From NCBI GenBank assembly GCA_947650285.1, contig CANTFL010000155.1:124001-188000 (forward strand): DNA of 64,000 nucleotides. Direction: 5' to 3'. Shown piece by piece: positions 54,301 through 64,000 of this stretch. Origin of the DNA: Hyaloperonospora brassicae (Eukaryota; Oomycota; Peronosporomycetes; Peronosporales; Peronosporaceae). The translations under genes and the position numbers were made by a program. The notes beneath the pieces are model-generated. The model saw only the letters and a list, made by a program, of their open reading frames with translations, was not told the DNA's origin and did not search any database. Numbering within the stretch: position 1 is the stretch's first letter; every line of letters begins with the position of its first letter.

Positions 54301-56950
54301 ACGGTGACACGAGCAATATTGGACGCGAAATGAGTAACTCGTTTCCATTTTGTTTGTAAGATTTCGGAATATTTTTGACGTTATGTACGCTACTTGACGA
54401 ATGTGTGCAAGAGTAGTAGGATGCTGTCTCCGCATGTAGAACATCCGACGCAAGCATATGTCTGTACCGATTTTGACTTGATTTCGTTGCATGAGCACCA
54501 CCCAATACCGGTGATTCTGCGATAAACCCGAATGTGCTAGCATCACGACGCAGCAATATAGCATTGAAGCGAGAGCTTCTACGCAACTTTATGCAGTTAC
54601 ATGACTGTACCCACAGGTATTCCATATGGGCGCATTTCATTACTGGGCAAATGATGTTGCACTTACTTACTACGTTATTGACGTAGTACATCGAAGCAGA
54701 CCGATGCGACATTGCGAACCGTTTCCACCGGAATGATTATCAACGCATCGATCATGTTATCGTACGATCTACTATTGCTTCTCGCTAGTTTTGTGCGTTG
54801 TCTTATTGATTGTTATTTTATTGCGTGGGGACGATGTACCAGAAGAGATCGGGTCGCCCAACTATAAACACAGCTCGCTCAAGCGCCACAACTTCGATAA
54901 GATATACATGGATTCGCCCCCACCGCTTGATGAGATGCAGAAAACTTGTCGGGATAATTTCACGAAGCAATGATGTCGTAGAAACAAGTGATGTTTACGT
55001 TGAGATGTTCATTCACAGCTGGCTATTCCGATAAGTAAAAATGGCGTTCAACGTAGAGAATGTTCGAATATACATGCGGTATTTGTGAACCTATTCAAGT
55101 CCAGTTTTCGACATAAGTCCGTATCTGGTTTTCCACGGTCATACCCGGCTAGTGTACTCTTGTGATGTCCTTATGAGCGTGGGTGTTCGTACTATGTAAA
55201 CAGTGGCTTATCTTGAAATGGTCGACGACGGATTCCTCCCTTGCAATATTGAGCAATAAGTCTTCGGTACTACCGTAACAAAGTATAAATCTAGCTGCTT
55301 TTAATGAAGAATACATCTATCGTAGGTGCGTGGGGGCGGATGCGTGGTGCAAATGGCCCGTACGATCTAAAAGAGGTCTCGACGCACAAGGGACGCCAGG
55401 AATCATGCACCTACCAATTCCCGCACAGAACGACAAAGATGTTTGAAACGTCCATTGACGGCATTACCTTTACTTGTTAACTCTGGTCGGACGTCCGTAG
55501 ACTAGCAGTTGGCTGGACCGGTGACTTTCAGGTAACAAGCATGTTTTCAAAAAAACACTCGGATGGTACGGCGGCTTTAATTCCGTACTCTGACGTCTGC
55601 AGTGTTTCAGTACACATTTCAGCTCCGGGGCATTGGCGCAAGTCAAACTTCGTAGAATCTGCACCTGCTGCCTCGATATGAAATTACTGCCGTATCGTAT
55701 AATCAAACGGTTTCATTCGGTATGCGCACTCATGACTCGATACCAAATCTTCTTATGCGACAATGCAGGTCAGCGAAGTTGTGCGGCAGGAACAAGGTGG
55801 ATGGCGTTCGAAGCCTGTCTGCGCATAGTTTCCTGAATATACAGCCGTCGTCCAGGCGCGAGACGACGATGAGATACAGGTAGCGCCTATAGCTGTAAGA
55901 TGATTGGCTTATTGGGGTCACACACATACGCTATAACCGGGCATTATCTGAACAACACCGCTCTCGCCTCGGGAGGCTCGTCGTACCACGGGTCGGTGTG
56001 CTTGTGCGGGCTCGCCGGCGGCATGCGAATTTTGCAAGACGAAGCTATACAAACCTTGGAACGATTTCAGACACGATCGCTGTCTTTCTTGCTGTCTATC
56101 CGGGTTGGATGCGATGTGGGAGCGGGACTAGGTGACTGCTTCACTGATTTCGGGTTCCGCAAGGCCTAATACAAGAGCCCTAGCGGGAAAAGTGTGTTCT
56201 CCAGGTGAACTACAGGTGATTGGGGATAAGTCCACATCGAAGATTTCGTGCCGCTGTGTGGACGTCGTGCGACTCTGGATAATGGGCGATGCGGTGCCTG
56301 AGAGCATGGTCAAGCAAGCGAGGAGTGCTGCTGTGTCGCTGTAGTATCACCGAATAGCGTACTCGGCACCACCAACAATATTTTTGCTTGATTGATCCCT
56401 TGTATTGTGAGGCAGCACCTTCTGAGACGGGTGTGCGACCTCAGCATGCTGCTTTTGTTCCTAGCCACGACGTGCACCAGATCCTCAAGCTAGTTATAAT
56501 TACAAAAGTTGCGGCACGAGGTGACCACAGTACGGGCGTGACATGTCGCTTCGGCTTCAATTTGCTAAGCTTTCGGATGCGCTCGGTTGACAGTTCATCA
56601 TTTCCGCCTAATATTATCTCGGTTTGCCCGACGACTTCGTCCGAGGCATCGGCGTCTTACATGAATGCCCATGCTGGCGCTTCAACATTAATGAGCCTTC
56701 TTGCGATGGACTCCAGTCTCATGCGATATATGGAAAGGCTGATGATCTCTAGCGACTTTGGCGTACATCCTTGCACCCGGTTGCCCGCCGACGATTGCCG
56801 TCGTTCCGACCGAAATCGACTCCGCAGTAGCACCGGAAGCGGCATAGAGACTGCTGCGGCCGACTTTGCCAAAGTGTACTAGCTGTGCATAAAACATTGT
56901 ACAGTAAATATCCCTTTATAAGCCCCAAGCCTTCCTCTGGCGTAGTACTG
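51376..56950. other. Gene-poor AT-rich region
   Basis: Apart from the orphan frame at 53657-54070 I see no supported gene. Frames on both strands at 54131-54712 and 56388-56897 overlap each other and lack recognisable motifs. A hydrophobic stretch CVVLLIVILL at about 54795 has no in-frame ATG. Confidence 0.35.
53657..54070 (+). other. Orphan 137-codon frame, doubtful
   Basis: ATG to TAA frame starting MDISICNVIAAVPGPSVADH. No motif, no homologue known to me, and in AT-rich surroundings. It may be chance or a relic of a mobile element. Confidence 0.2.
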
Positions 56951-56957
56951 AAGCTTC

Positions 56958-57356
56958 TTGCCTTATAAGCGCAAGAAGCTGCCAGAGCACGCTACAGACA
57001 TTGAGACCACCAACCGGTCGACCGCCAAGGTTTGCGGTCATGCTGACGGCATGGCGGTATATCTGAGCTTACCGACCGAGTCTGTCCCCGTCTTTCAAGC
57101 CCTCGAGCAGTTTGCAGCGGTATCTGGATTCTGGATAATGTCGATAAGTCAACCGCAATTCGTTTTCGGTGGAGTAATTTTGCCACACCGGCTTCGCTCG
57201 GCATTAGAAAGTTTTGTTGGAAAGTTGCGCGGTGTGATTACCGACGGTATCGACGGGTGCTGCGAGGCGCCGAAACGATCTATCAAGTCAACTCGGCAGC
57301 TTGTGCGCTCACTGAACACACAGTTTCTACTAATGGGCCTGAAGAGAAATACGTAA
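56958..57356 (+). pseudogene. Probable LINE reverse transcriptase relic
   Basis: The plus frame reads HADGMAVYLSLPTESVPVFQ, then ALEQFAAVSGFWIMSISQPQ and FVFGGVILPHRL. The order (a changed Y/F-A-D-D box, a spacer, then a Phe-x-x-x-SG segment and a Lys/Gln-poor patch) fits the palm and thumb of LINE reverse transcriptases, where the box would be FADD or YADD. The second Asp is Gly, so it is dead. Only a short part is present and the call rests on these motifs. Confidence 0.4.
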
Positions 57357-59099
57357 AGAACGAGCACCGTGCCTCGGCGGCAATCGAGTATCAAAATGTT
57401 CCTTGTGGCCTTCCACGGATGGAGTCTCGTGCAGTAGTCGCGACGTTGCAACAGCCGGTGGATAACATCGTATAACATATTTGGGCCGGCAAAGCGTTTT
57501 CTTCTGGTTGAAAAGTGTCAGAGAGAGCTGGTGGAATCAAAATAAGGAGTACAGGTGGCTAAATCACGATCCGAGCTGCTATCGGCGGCGAGAGCTGTCT
57601 TCAGCGAGGAAGACGTAGGGTCTACGAAGGTGGGTAAAACTACCAACAACATTTCTCTTGCGGTTTGAATCGACGTGGACACACATCTGACGCCATGTCA
57701 TGGGAATGTGGCGAACGGCTCGACCGTATGGGCACAGGCAATGTGGATGGCCAGTGTCGAGATGGTCCAAGGTAATTACCGTGCTCTGCTTGCGCCGACA
57801 GAGCTCGCCATTAGTAACAACCAAGATGTGGCGCTGAAGATAGAGTTGGTAAGCTGCGCGTAAATGAAAGTGGCAAAGTTCGCCTTTTAGCTAGCGGGAC
57901 CTTGATGTACGAAGTTGTTGCGCTCACCCGGAAGTAGTCGGATCTGCGCAGGATGCTGTGTAACGATTGCTTCTGCTTTGCCTCGCTCGACACAACGGTA
58001 TAGATACAAAGTGTGCAGCTTTAAAAATTGGGTATCTGATTTGCGTGACAGGTCGGCGTCACACGCAGAGAGACGTGATCCGGTGAATGGTAGTGATGTC
58101 AAAGTCGATCGTCGTAGCACTCCGCGCGCATGCGAATTCGATTGTTTGCTTTCAACGGAGCGCTAAGAGTCTGTGCGATCTATTTCAGTTTATTTACCTT
58201 AGCTGCGCCTTACACAGATGACATTTAACGAGCGGTCGACATCGACGTGTGTAGGCATCACACCTGGAGAATGATGCCTGTTACCGCTGTCGTCTATACG
58301 GCCGCTACTCTTGGGTGTGAGGCGTGCCTAGTACATACGATAGGGGATGTAAGGGATTGACGGCACCGTCTCTAATGCAAAGGTACGTTTTTTAGCGCCT
58401 GACGCTGGCTTGACGATCATAGTTATACGAAGACGGACGCTACTGGAGTCCTAAACAAATGCGGTACGGCGCTAGATGCCACTTGATCGGCGACTTCATA
58501 TGCATAAACTGTCCAAACGTGGTGATCGTTGGTGTAGCAGACGGCTGTAGCCCCATTCGTGACACAAACATCGTTTCGACTTTCGAATATCCGATACGTG
58601 CACGACAAGTCGATCCGTAAAGCGCTTAAATGTATCTTGGTCAAAAAGAATAAGCTTAGCACCAGAAAAATAGTATGCGGCGTTCGGTTCTATTCGCACC
58701 ACCTCAGCGACTTCTCGGATACGGAATCATTGCAACATGCCTTGCACGGATGTCCGGTGTATTTAATTGTGTGGAATGACTACAAAGGAATGTGGAGAGG
58801 TATCAGAGTAACTCACGTGACACTCTTAGCTCGCGAGCTTCAGCCTCGAGATGCCGGAAACATACGCCTGTAAATGCGTGGAACGTAATTGAGAAGCTCG
58901 AGGTGAAATGTAGAACGAAACCACGCTGCACAGATACTTCTTTTGCTTAAATACGTTCAGGAAATTGTGGAAGCTCATATAGACAAATACGACCTCTGCT
59001 ACACGACACGCTCGTCCGTCAATCCGGGTCGTGAAAGATGCTCTCTTACTTACTCTGCAGGCGAAAGGTTGAATAACGGATAATCCCGGTGTCACGTAA
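57357..59099. other. No gene recognised
   Basis: Somewhat less AT-rich than the region before. Several frames of 60-110 codons overlap on both strands without known motifs. Parts may belong to the same old LINE. Confidence 0.35.
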
Positions 59100-59541
59100 T
59101 GTAACGGGGCACGGATGACAACGTACTGGTCGGCCAGTACGGAGTTCACTTCCACTGACAACAGTGATAGTCAGTGCCCTGCTGAGTGTTGCACCAACAC
59201 AGAGGAAGGAAAGGAGACTAGTGAACACGCCAGTCTCTGGAAAAAGTAAAACTGTTATTTAGTATAATTAAGTCCTATCAATCTTATGTCTCTGTTTATA
59301 CTGACTCAATTATGTTAATCTAACTAAATGTATGATGGCGTCTACTCACCACCCGCAGCGCGCGTCTAGCAGCGATTGGTGGGTTGATATCATCACGATA
59401 TCAACCAATGAGTAAACCCTTCGGTCATTTCAACAATATCATCATGCTCTATGATATAGTTGAAAGAATATTCAACGTAATATTCTTTATTGTCATTTTT
59501 AGCCTTAATGACAATATCATGTAACGGGCTACCCCGTCATT
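59100..59541 (-). repeat. 3' LTR of E4
   Basis: 442 bp. Similar to the E1 LTR, with mutated tip at the inner end. Next to it the G-rich complement of TTCACCCCCC is the polypurine tract. Confidence 0.88.
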
Positions 59542-59668
59542 TCACCCCCCTACCGATAGTCACCGTCTGACTATTGAAACTTTTGTGGCCACGCATTGAA
59601 TGCCAATGGGACGGGGAGCAACTTGTTGGTCAGATCCATTCATTCTGACTTTTACTCCCACAGGCAAC

Positions 59669-61239
59669 ATGTCTATGCGGAGAGATTCAAAGACGACGCA
59701 GTCTGCTACCTTGCCAGCCTCTGCGGCAAACAATCCGTCGTATTCTGCTGCGTTCTCCGCCTGCAGCAAGTGTTGCTGCAGGCACATGTGGAATCGCGCC
59801 ACATGCATACAGTGACCTCGAGCTAGGGGTCAGCTAGTCTGGCGAGTCAGATGTGTCTGACTTGGAAAAGAAGTTAGACGGTCGCGCTCACCCGCGGTGA
59901 CTCGTTCATAAAAGACTTGCCGAACGAACGGAATCGCGACATGCGTCACAGTCTGTTCGATAGTGATGATGAATATGGTGATGAGTATGATTACTCATCA
60001 CCGCGATCAACTCGTGCGCCCTCGCACGAGCGCGTTGACGACTGCGCGAGCCGTCGTTATATTGGAACCCGTGGTACCGGCAAGGAGATCACGTCGAAGC
60101 GTGATGAGCTGAAGCCGTGTCGTTTGTCTGAACAGCTTATCAATAGCTTGTCTCACGAGACAAGCCACATCATCGAATTCCATTATTCGATATGAGCGAG
60201 CTCCATGGTTGAGCTTTAGCGCGAAAGTTTTTCAAGAAGACTTATATCTCGATGCTTTCCTCAAGCATCGGTGGTACAATGGTAACCAAAAGCTTGACAA
60301 AGCTTCGCTTTTGGCTGCATAGAACGCGTTCGTCCAAAATGTCAAGAATTTTGGACGAGAAGGATGGCTTTAAAACTTGAAGCAGTACGCATCAAGTTTG
60401 AAAAGCTAACGACAACCGGTGCAAGGTACCAACTGCATCTTTTATCGAGTGAGGCAGACATTCCTTGCCTCACTTGGGGAGACCCTTGTGCGAGTTGTGT
60501 TGACAACTCTCAACGTGCACAGAGGGATTTTTATTCCCTAAGCTCGCCCTGGGGAACGGCACACATCTCGGATTAGATTTGGGACGCGATTGCAAACTTG
60601 CAATCCGTCTACAAGCGCCAAAAGCGCGTGTTTACCGATGAGTCCGAGAACCAAGCGGATGAGTATCGTCGTACTGGTGTACGAGACCCTTAACATCAGC
60701 CATCAGCTGGGATCGAGGTTCTCAGCTGTCATAAGATGGTGGATACCCACGCCAGCGGACAAAGTAACTTTTCCGCTTCCCGTTCTTCACGAGTTGGCTC
60801 AAGATACGCCCCACGTCAAAGCGGCGACCACCGTGCGAATCCACTGGTGGCTTTGGTGGTGGTGGAAAGACAAGTTCGACTCAGCTGCCGGGCCTTAATG
60901 AGACTTTGGGTCACCATGAACGGTACCTGACCGAGTTGAGGGAGGAAGTCGATCACGACCACGATCATCGGCACGACTTCAGGTCGACCGTGCAACGTCT
61001 CCGTGCCGACTTGTAGAAAGACCGATCGGATTTCGCGCTCGCTCAGTTTGGGAACGAACGCGAGGGACATCATTTAAGCGACGGGGCTAGAGGCGGCTCG
61101 TCGCGAGAAAGACCAACTTGAGTGTTTGATCCGTGATCACAAGAATATGTTGGGGATTCTTAAGCGTGCCGGTCATCTCCGCTCTATGAAGAGGCCTCGT
61201 ACTGATAGTACGGTCGGAGACGTCCAACATAAAACTTAG
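59669..61239 (+). pseudogene. Antisense accessory ORF of E4, decayed
   Basis: Starts ATGTCTATGCGGAGAGATTC like E1 and E3. Readable parts are MRHSLFDSDDEYGDEYDYSS at 59940-60000, SKRDELKPCRLSEQLINSLS at 60090-60150, EADIPCLTWGDPCASCVDNS near 60450-60510 and the end VGDVQHKT before TAG at 61237. Many stops and shifts. Confidence 0.7.
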
Positions 61240-61296
61240 AATGCGTTGGCATACTTCGAGGCAACTTGATCGTGTATGCATTGCATCGGCGGTGCA

Positions 61297-62470
61297 CTAC
61301 ACGAGAGGGGCCAAAGTATTCGGCAGTAGTTTACTATTGCCGATATTAGTGACTGCGTGTGTAGGTAGGTTTACCGTAGATAGTAACACGAGGTCGTGAA
61401 CCCTGAATGAAAGAACATATGCTCTTCCATTCTTGTCTGCGTTACGTTTCTGGCGGTCCACCGCAATGGCGATGGAGTCTTGAACAAAATGGACTAACTC
61501 CTCTCGTGTCAGCAGGAAGTTCTCCGCTGACTCGCTGTTTTGTCTTTCAGTGCGCTTTGAGCGCACTGCTAAGAGGTATTTCTCTTCTTTATCGAATTTG
61601 TCTTCTACCTCGTTGGAATATCGTTGACGATGCTGAATATACCAGGATAGTCATCATTGTCTGAAGTAGCAGCAGCGTCATCGCTACTTCTAAGATCAAC
61701 TTCTACGATGTCGAAATTATCGACATCGACATCTAACGTGTCGGCATGTGAGATGATACGTGATGATCAAGAGTTAAAGCGGGTTTTGCTCGAGCGATTC
61801 CGTCCCCCCTTAAACCAGAGTCACTCTGTTTGTGGGCGGAAATACGTGGGTGGCGTGATCCATTCACGTAGAACATTGTATGCGTCGTGGACGCAAGCAC
61901 GGAGTTGTTGATGACGAATTTGACCATCAGTAAAGCTCACCTCAACTCGAAAGGGAGAAGACGTATCCTCGAAGTTTTTTTTAGGACACGGTTTGCACGT
62001 TCTGTCTGACCTTCTGTTTCAGGATGGTTAGAAGTCGACATCTTTAGCCGTGTTCCGAGTGGACGGAACACGGATCGCCAAAAGTCTGCCGCGAACCGAG
62101 GATTACGGTCTGACACGAGTTTACGGGGTAACCCGTAAAGTCTTAATATTATGTTAATAAGGTACGCGCACAGCCTTGTGACGTGATCGACTGGGGGACC
62201 GCAGGAGGATGCACCATCTTGCTGAACCTGTCGACAAACACAATATTATCATTATTCTTGTGAGTGTCATCGAGAAACCCGAAGACAAAGTCCATGGAAA
62301 CGGACTCCCAACATTCTGCCGGTACCGTCAGAGGTTGTAATGGTGCACGGGATGAAGGACTGGGCTTCACCCGTTGGCAGGACTCGCACGAACGAATGTA
62401 CTTGTGGACAAACTGATACTGGCGGGGCCAGAAAAAGTCACGACTGACTTTGAGGTAAGTCCTGTCCTTA
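61297..62470 (-). pseudogene. Integrase of E4, fragmented
   Basis: Minus-strand pieces: zinc/core start 62149-62370 (SVSMDFVFGFLDDTHKNNDN, with the first catalytic Asp), a core remnant 61733-61927 (HTMFYVNGSRHPRISA), and the C-terminal part 61297-61566 (FLLTREELVHFVQDSIAIAV). Deletions and stops between them. Confidence 0.8.
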
Positions 62471-62523
62471 CCAAGATACCTACCTGACGGCGCATCGTGA
62501 CATTCGAAGATGATGCGTAAACG

Positions 62524-63180
62524 CTAATCATCATGATCGGGAACGACTACACGAGGGGTGTCGCCAGCAACTGCTGTATAATACAGCAGAACATTGCAAG
62601 TCGTGTACCGATCCAAAGAGGAACGGTATAGAGCCGGCACTTCCAACAAGGATTTTCGGGATGGGTTCGCAAGATGACCCATCAAAAGAAGGATATTCGT
62701 ATCTCCTGCATATTCCTTCCGCACGTCGTCGAGTAAAGGCGACAACGGCACGCTGACTGACAGCGCCGCAATATTGGGCAAGGCCTCACTATTGACTGGT
62801 GTAGTCGGCTCTAAATCGGCCCAACGTGATAACGCATCAGCGACGACGTTCAGTCGTTCTGGTTTGTATTCGACGGAGAAGTTATACTCCGCGAAGAAAG
62901 ACAGCCACCTCTTCATTCGTTACGAGTGGTGGGGAATGTTTACGGCCCTGCGTATTGACGCATGGTCCTTGTAGACAATGAACGGTTTATCTCCCAAAAG
63001 ATAGACACGAAACTTAGCCAGTGCATACCTCATGGCAAGTAGTTCCTTTCCATGCACTGGGTAATTGCGTTCGGCTGGTTGCATCTGACGCGATTGATAG
63101 CAGATGACGCGCTCCGCGCCGTCTGTGCCGTATTGCATTAATTCACGGCAGATTGCAACATCGCTGACTTCACAGACCAC
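62524..63180 (-). pseudogene. RNase H of E4
   Basis: Two frames: 62920-63180 with EVSDVAICRELMQYGTDGAE (the CDAS box is lost) and KELLAMRYALAKFRVYLLGD, and 62524-62916 with RWLSFFAEYNFSVEYKPERL and NVVADALSR. The first catalytic Asp context is mutated. Confidence 0.8.
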
Positions 63181-63273
63181 ATGGAATGATCTGTCTTAAT
63201 ATGCAATCGCCAAGATAGGCGATCGTATCAAGTTTTGCTTGATAACCTTAAAGGATCGCTGACGATAAGCGTT

Positions 63274-64000
63274 TCATGTACACTTCACATTTTTACTTAG
63301 TAAACAGGAAAGATGAACATTCATCTCGGCGTAGCTGGGCATATGCTTGTGCAAGAACGCCGCTAGCCCAAGGAACTTCCGCAGTCTCTTGACAACTACT
63401 GGCAAATGCCAGTCGGTAATCGCCTTGGTCTTTTCGGGATCAGGACGTACGCCATGTTTACCCACGATGCTCCCAAGAAGTATTATTTCGCTAGCCGCGA
63501 ATGTACACTTCTTGAGGTTGGCATACAACTTATGCTTGCGCATAAGTTGACGAATTCTACGAACGTGAGTTCTGCGAACTTCAACGTCCATCTTTCCGTT
63601 CATAGCCCGGCTATGGACGAACACATCATCGAAGTAACTCGTTGTGAAGTCTCGCACCGGTCTCAACAGATTTGTAACACATCTGTTAAAAGTAGCAGGG
63701 GCATTACTCAGCCCCTGTGACATCACTAGCCACTCCCACAGCATACTGCTAGGGGTGCTCACTGCTGTGTACGGGATATACCATCCACGCATAGGGATCT
63801 GATAGAAGCCATATAACAGATCCATGGACGAAAATATGGTACTCTTAGACATGCCATCTATGATAACGACCTTCCTCGGCATCGGCGTCTGAGCCGGTTT
63901 CGTTGCAGCGTTCAACTTGTTGAACGCGTGCACTATTCGCCATCCTCCCGTGGACATTCGCACACAGAAGGTCGGAGAGCTGTGAGGGGATGTCGATTCC
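63274..64000 (-). pseudogene. Reverse transcriptase of E4, partial
   Basis: Open from the window end to 63274. Fingers and palm with GGWRIVHAFNKLNAATKPAQ, SYFDDVFVHSRAMNGK (both catalytic Asp present) and thumb KHKLYANLKKCTFAASEI. Ends in the connection region after a shift. The N-terminal part is outside the window. This domain itself is intact, but the element is otherwise broken. Confidence 0.85.

Larger units (their letters stand above)
59100..64000 (-). mobile_element. Ty3/gypsy chromovirus E4, minus strand, cut by the window end
   Basis: Begins with a 442-bp 3' LTR of the E1 type (59100-59541). Then follow an antisense ORF relic, integrase, RNase H and RT. The 5' part lies beyond 64000. 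Frames are broken in most places and the 3' LTR end reads CCCCGTCATT instead of CCCCGTTACA, so it is older than E1. Confidence 0.92.

Noticed and set aside
56388..56882. 164-codon plus-strand frame as a gene
   Set aside because: The opposite strand is equally open, there are no motifs, and it adjoins a probable LINE relic.
1..64000. tRNA, rRNA and other RNA genes
   Set aside because: I found no cloverleaf with conserved T-arm and no rRNA-like sequence by eye. A tRNAscan or Infernal run would settle it.

Overview
The window looks like nuclear DNA of a plant-pathogenic oomycete (Peronosporales: Phytophthora or downy mildew type). The evidence is short GT-AG introns of 63-118 bp, two secreted effector genes with a signal peptide, a degenerate RXLR and an intact EER, an oomycete-type initiator motif in front of them, and several Ty3/gypsy chromoviruses whose LTRs start TGTAACGGGG and end CCCCGTTACA. 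Mobile DNA makes up well over half of the sequence.

Host backbone: a segment of about 9 kb is present twice in direct tandem (unit 1 about 2315-19475; unit 2 about 20689-29037, continuing at 48458-48945). Each unit carries, in order, a ten-exon short-chain acyl-CoA (propionyl/acetyl) synthetase gene, a stretch without a recognisable gene, a coding-like but frame-broken block, an effector gene on the minus strand, and a relic LTR. The synthetase of unit 2 has lost most of exon 1, but a C-to-T change has made a new splice donor that keeps the frame. The two effectors share the N-terminus and differ strongly in the C-terminal half, although the surrounding DNA is nearly identical.

Mobile elements: unit 1 carries a solo LTR (6739-7129) and a complete minus-strand Ty3 element E1 (7981-15725). 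Unit 2 has the matching empty sites for both, so both arrived after the duplication. Unit 2 is broken by a nest: a Mutator-like element with 303-bp inverted repeats (29038-48448) holds Ty3 element E2 (29568-47227, minus). E2 holds a small Mutator-like element in its 3' LTR (29987-31422) and a second Ty3 element E3 (35161-43116, plus) in its pol gene. Each insertion is framed by a target-site duplication of 5 bp (Ty3) or 9 bp (Mutator). A fourth Ty3 element E4 (minus) runs from 59100 past the window end. The stretch 48946-59099 is gene-poor and AT-rich, with one small inverted-repeat element and a probable LINE relic.

Most unusual signals: (1) These Ty3 elements are packed with short perfect inverted repeats (arms 7-10 bp, loops mostly 3-13 nt) through both LTRs and coding sequence, far denser than expected by chance. 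Pairing is kept between diverged copies, including a G-C to A-T double change. (2) Each element carries an extra ORF on the antisense strand between integrase and 3' LTR. It is intact over 536 codons in E1 and overlaps the chromodomain coding region on the other strand.
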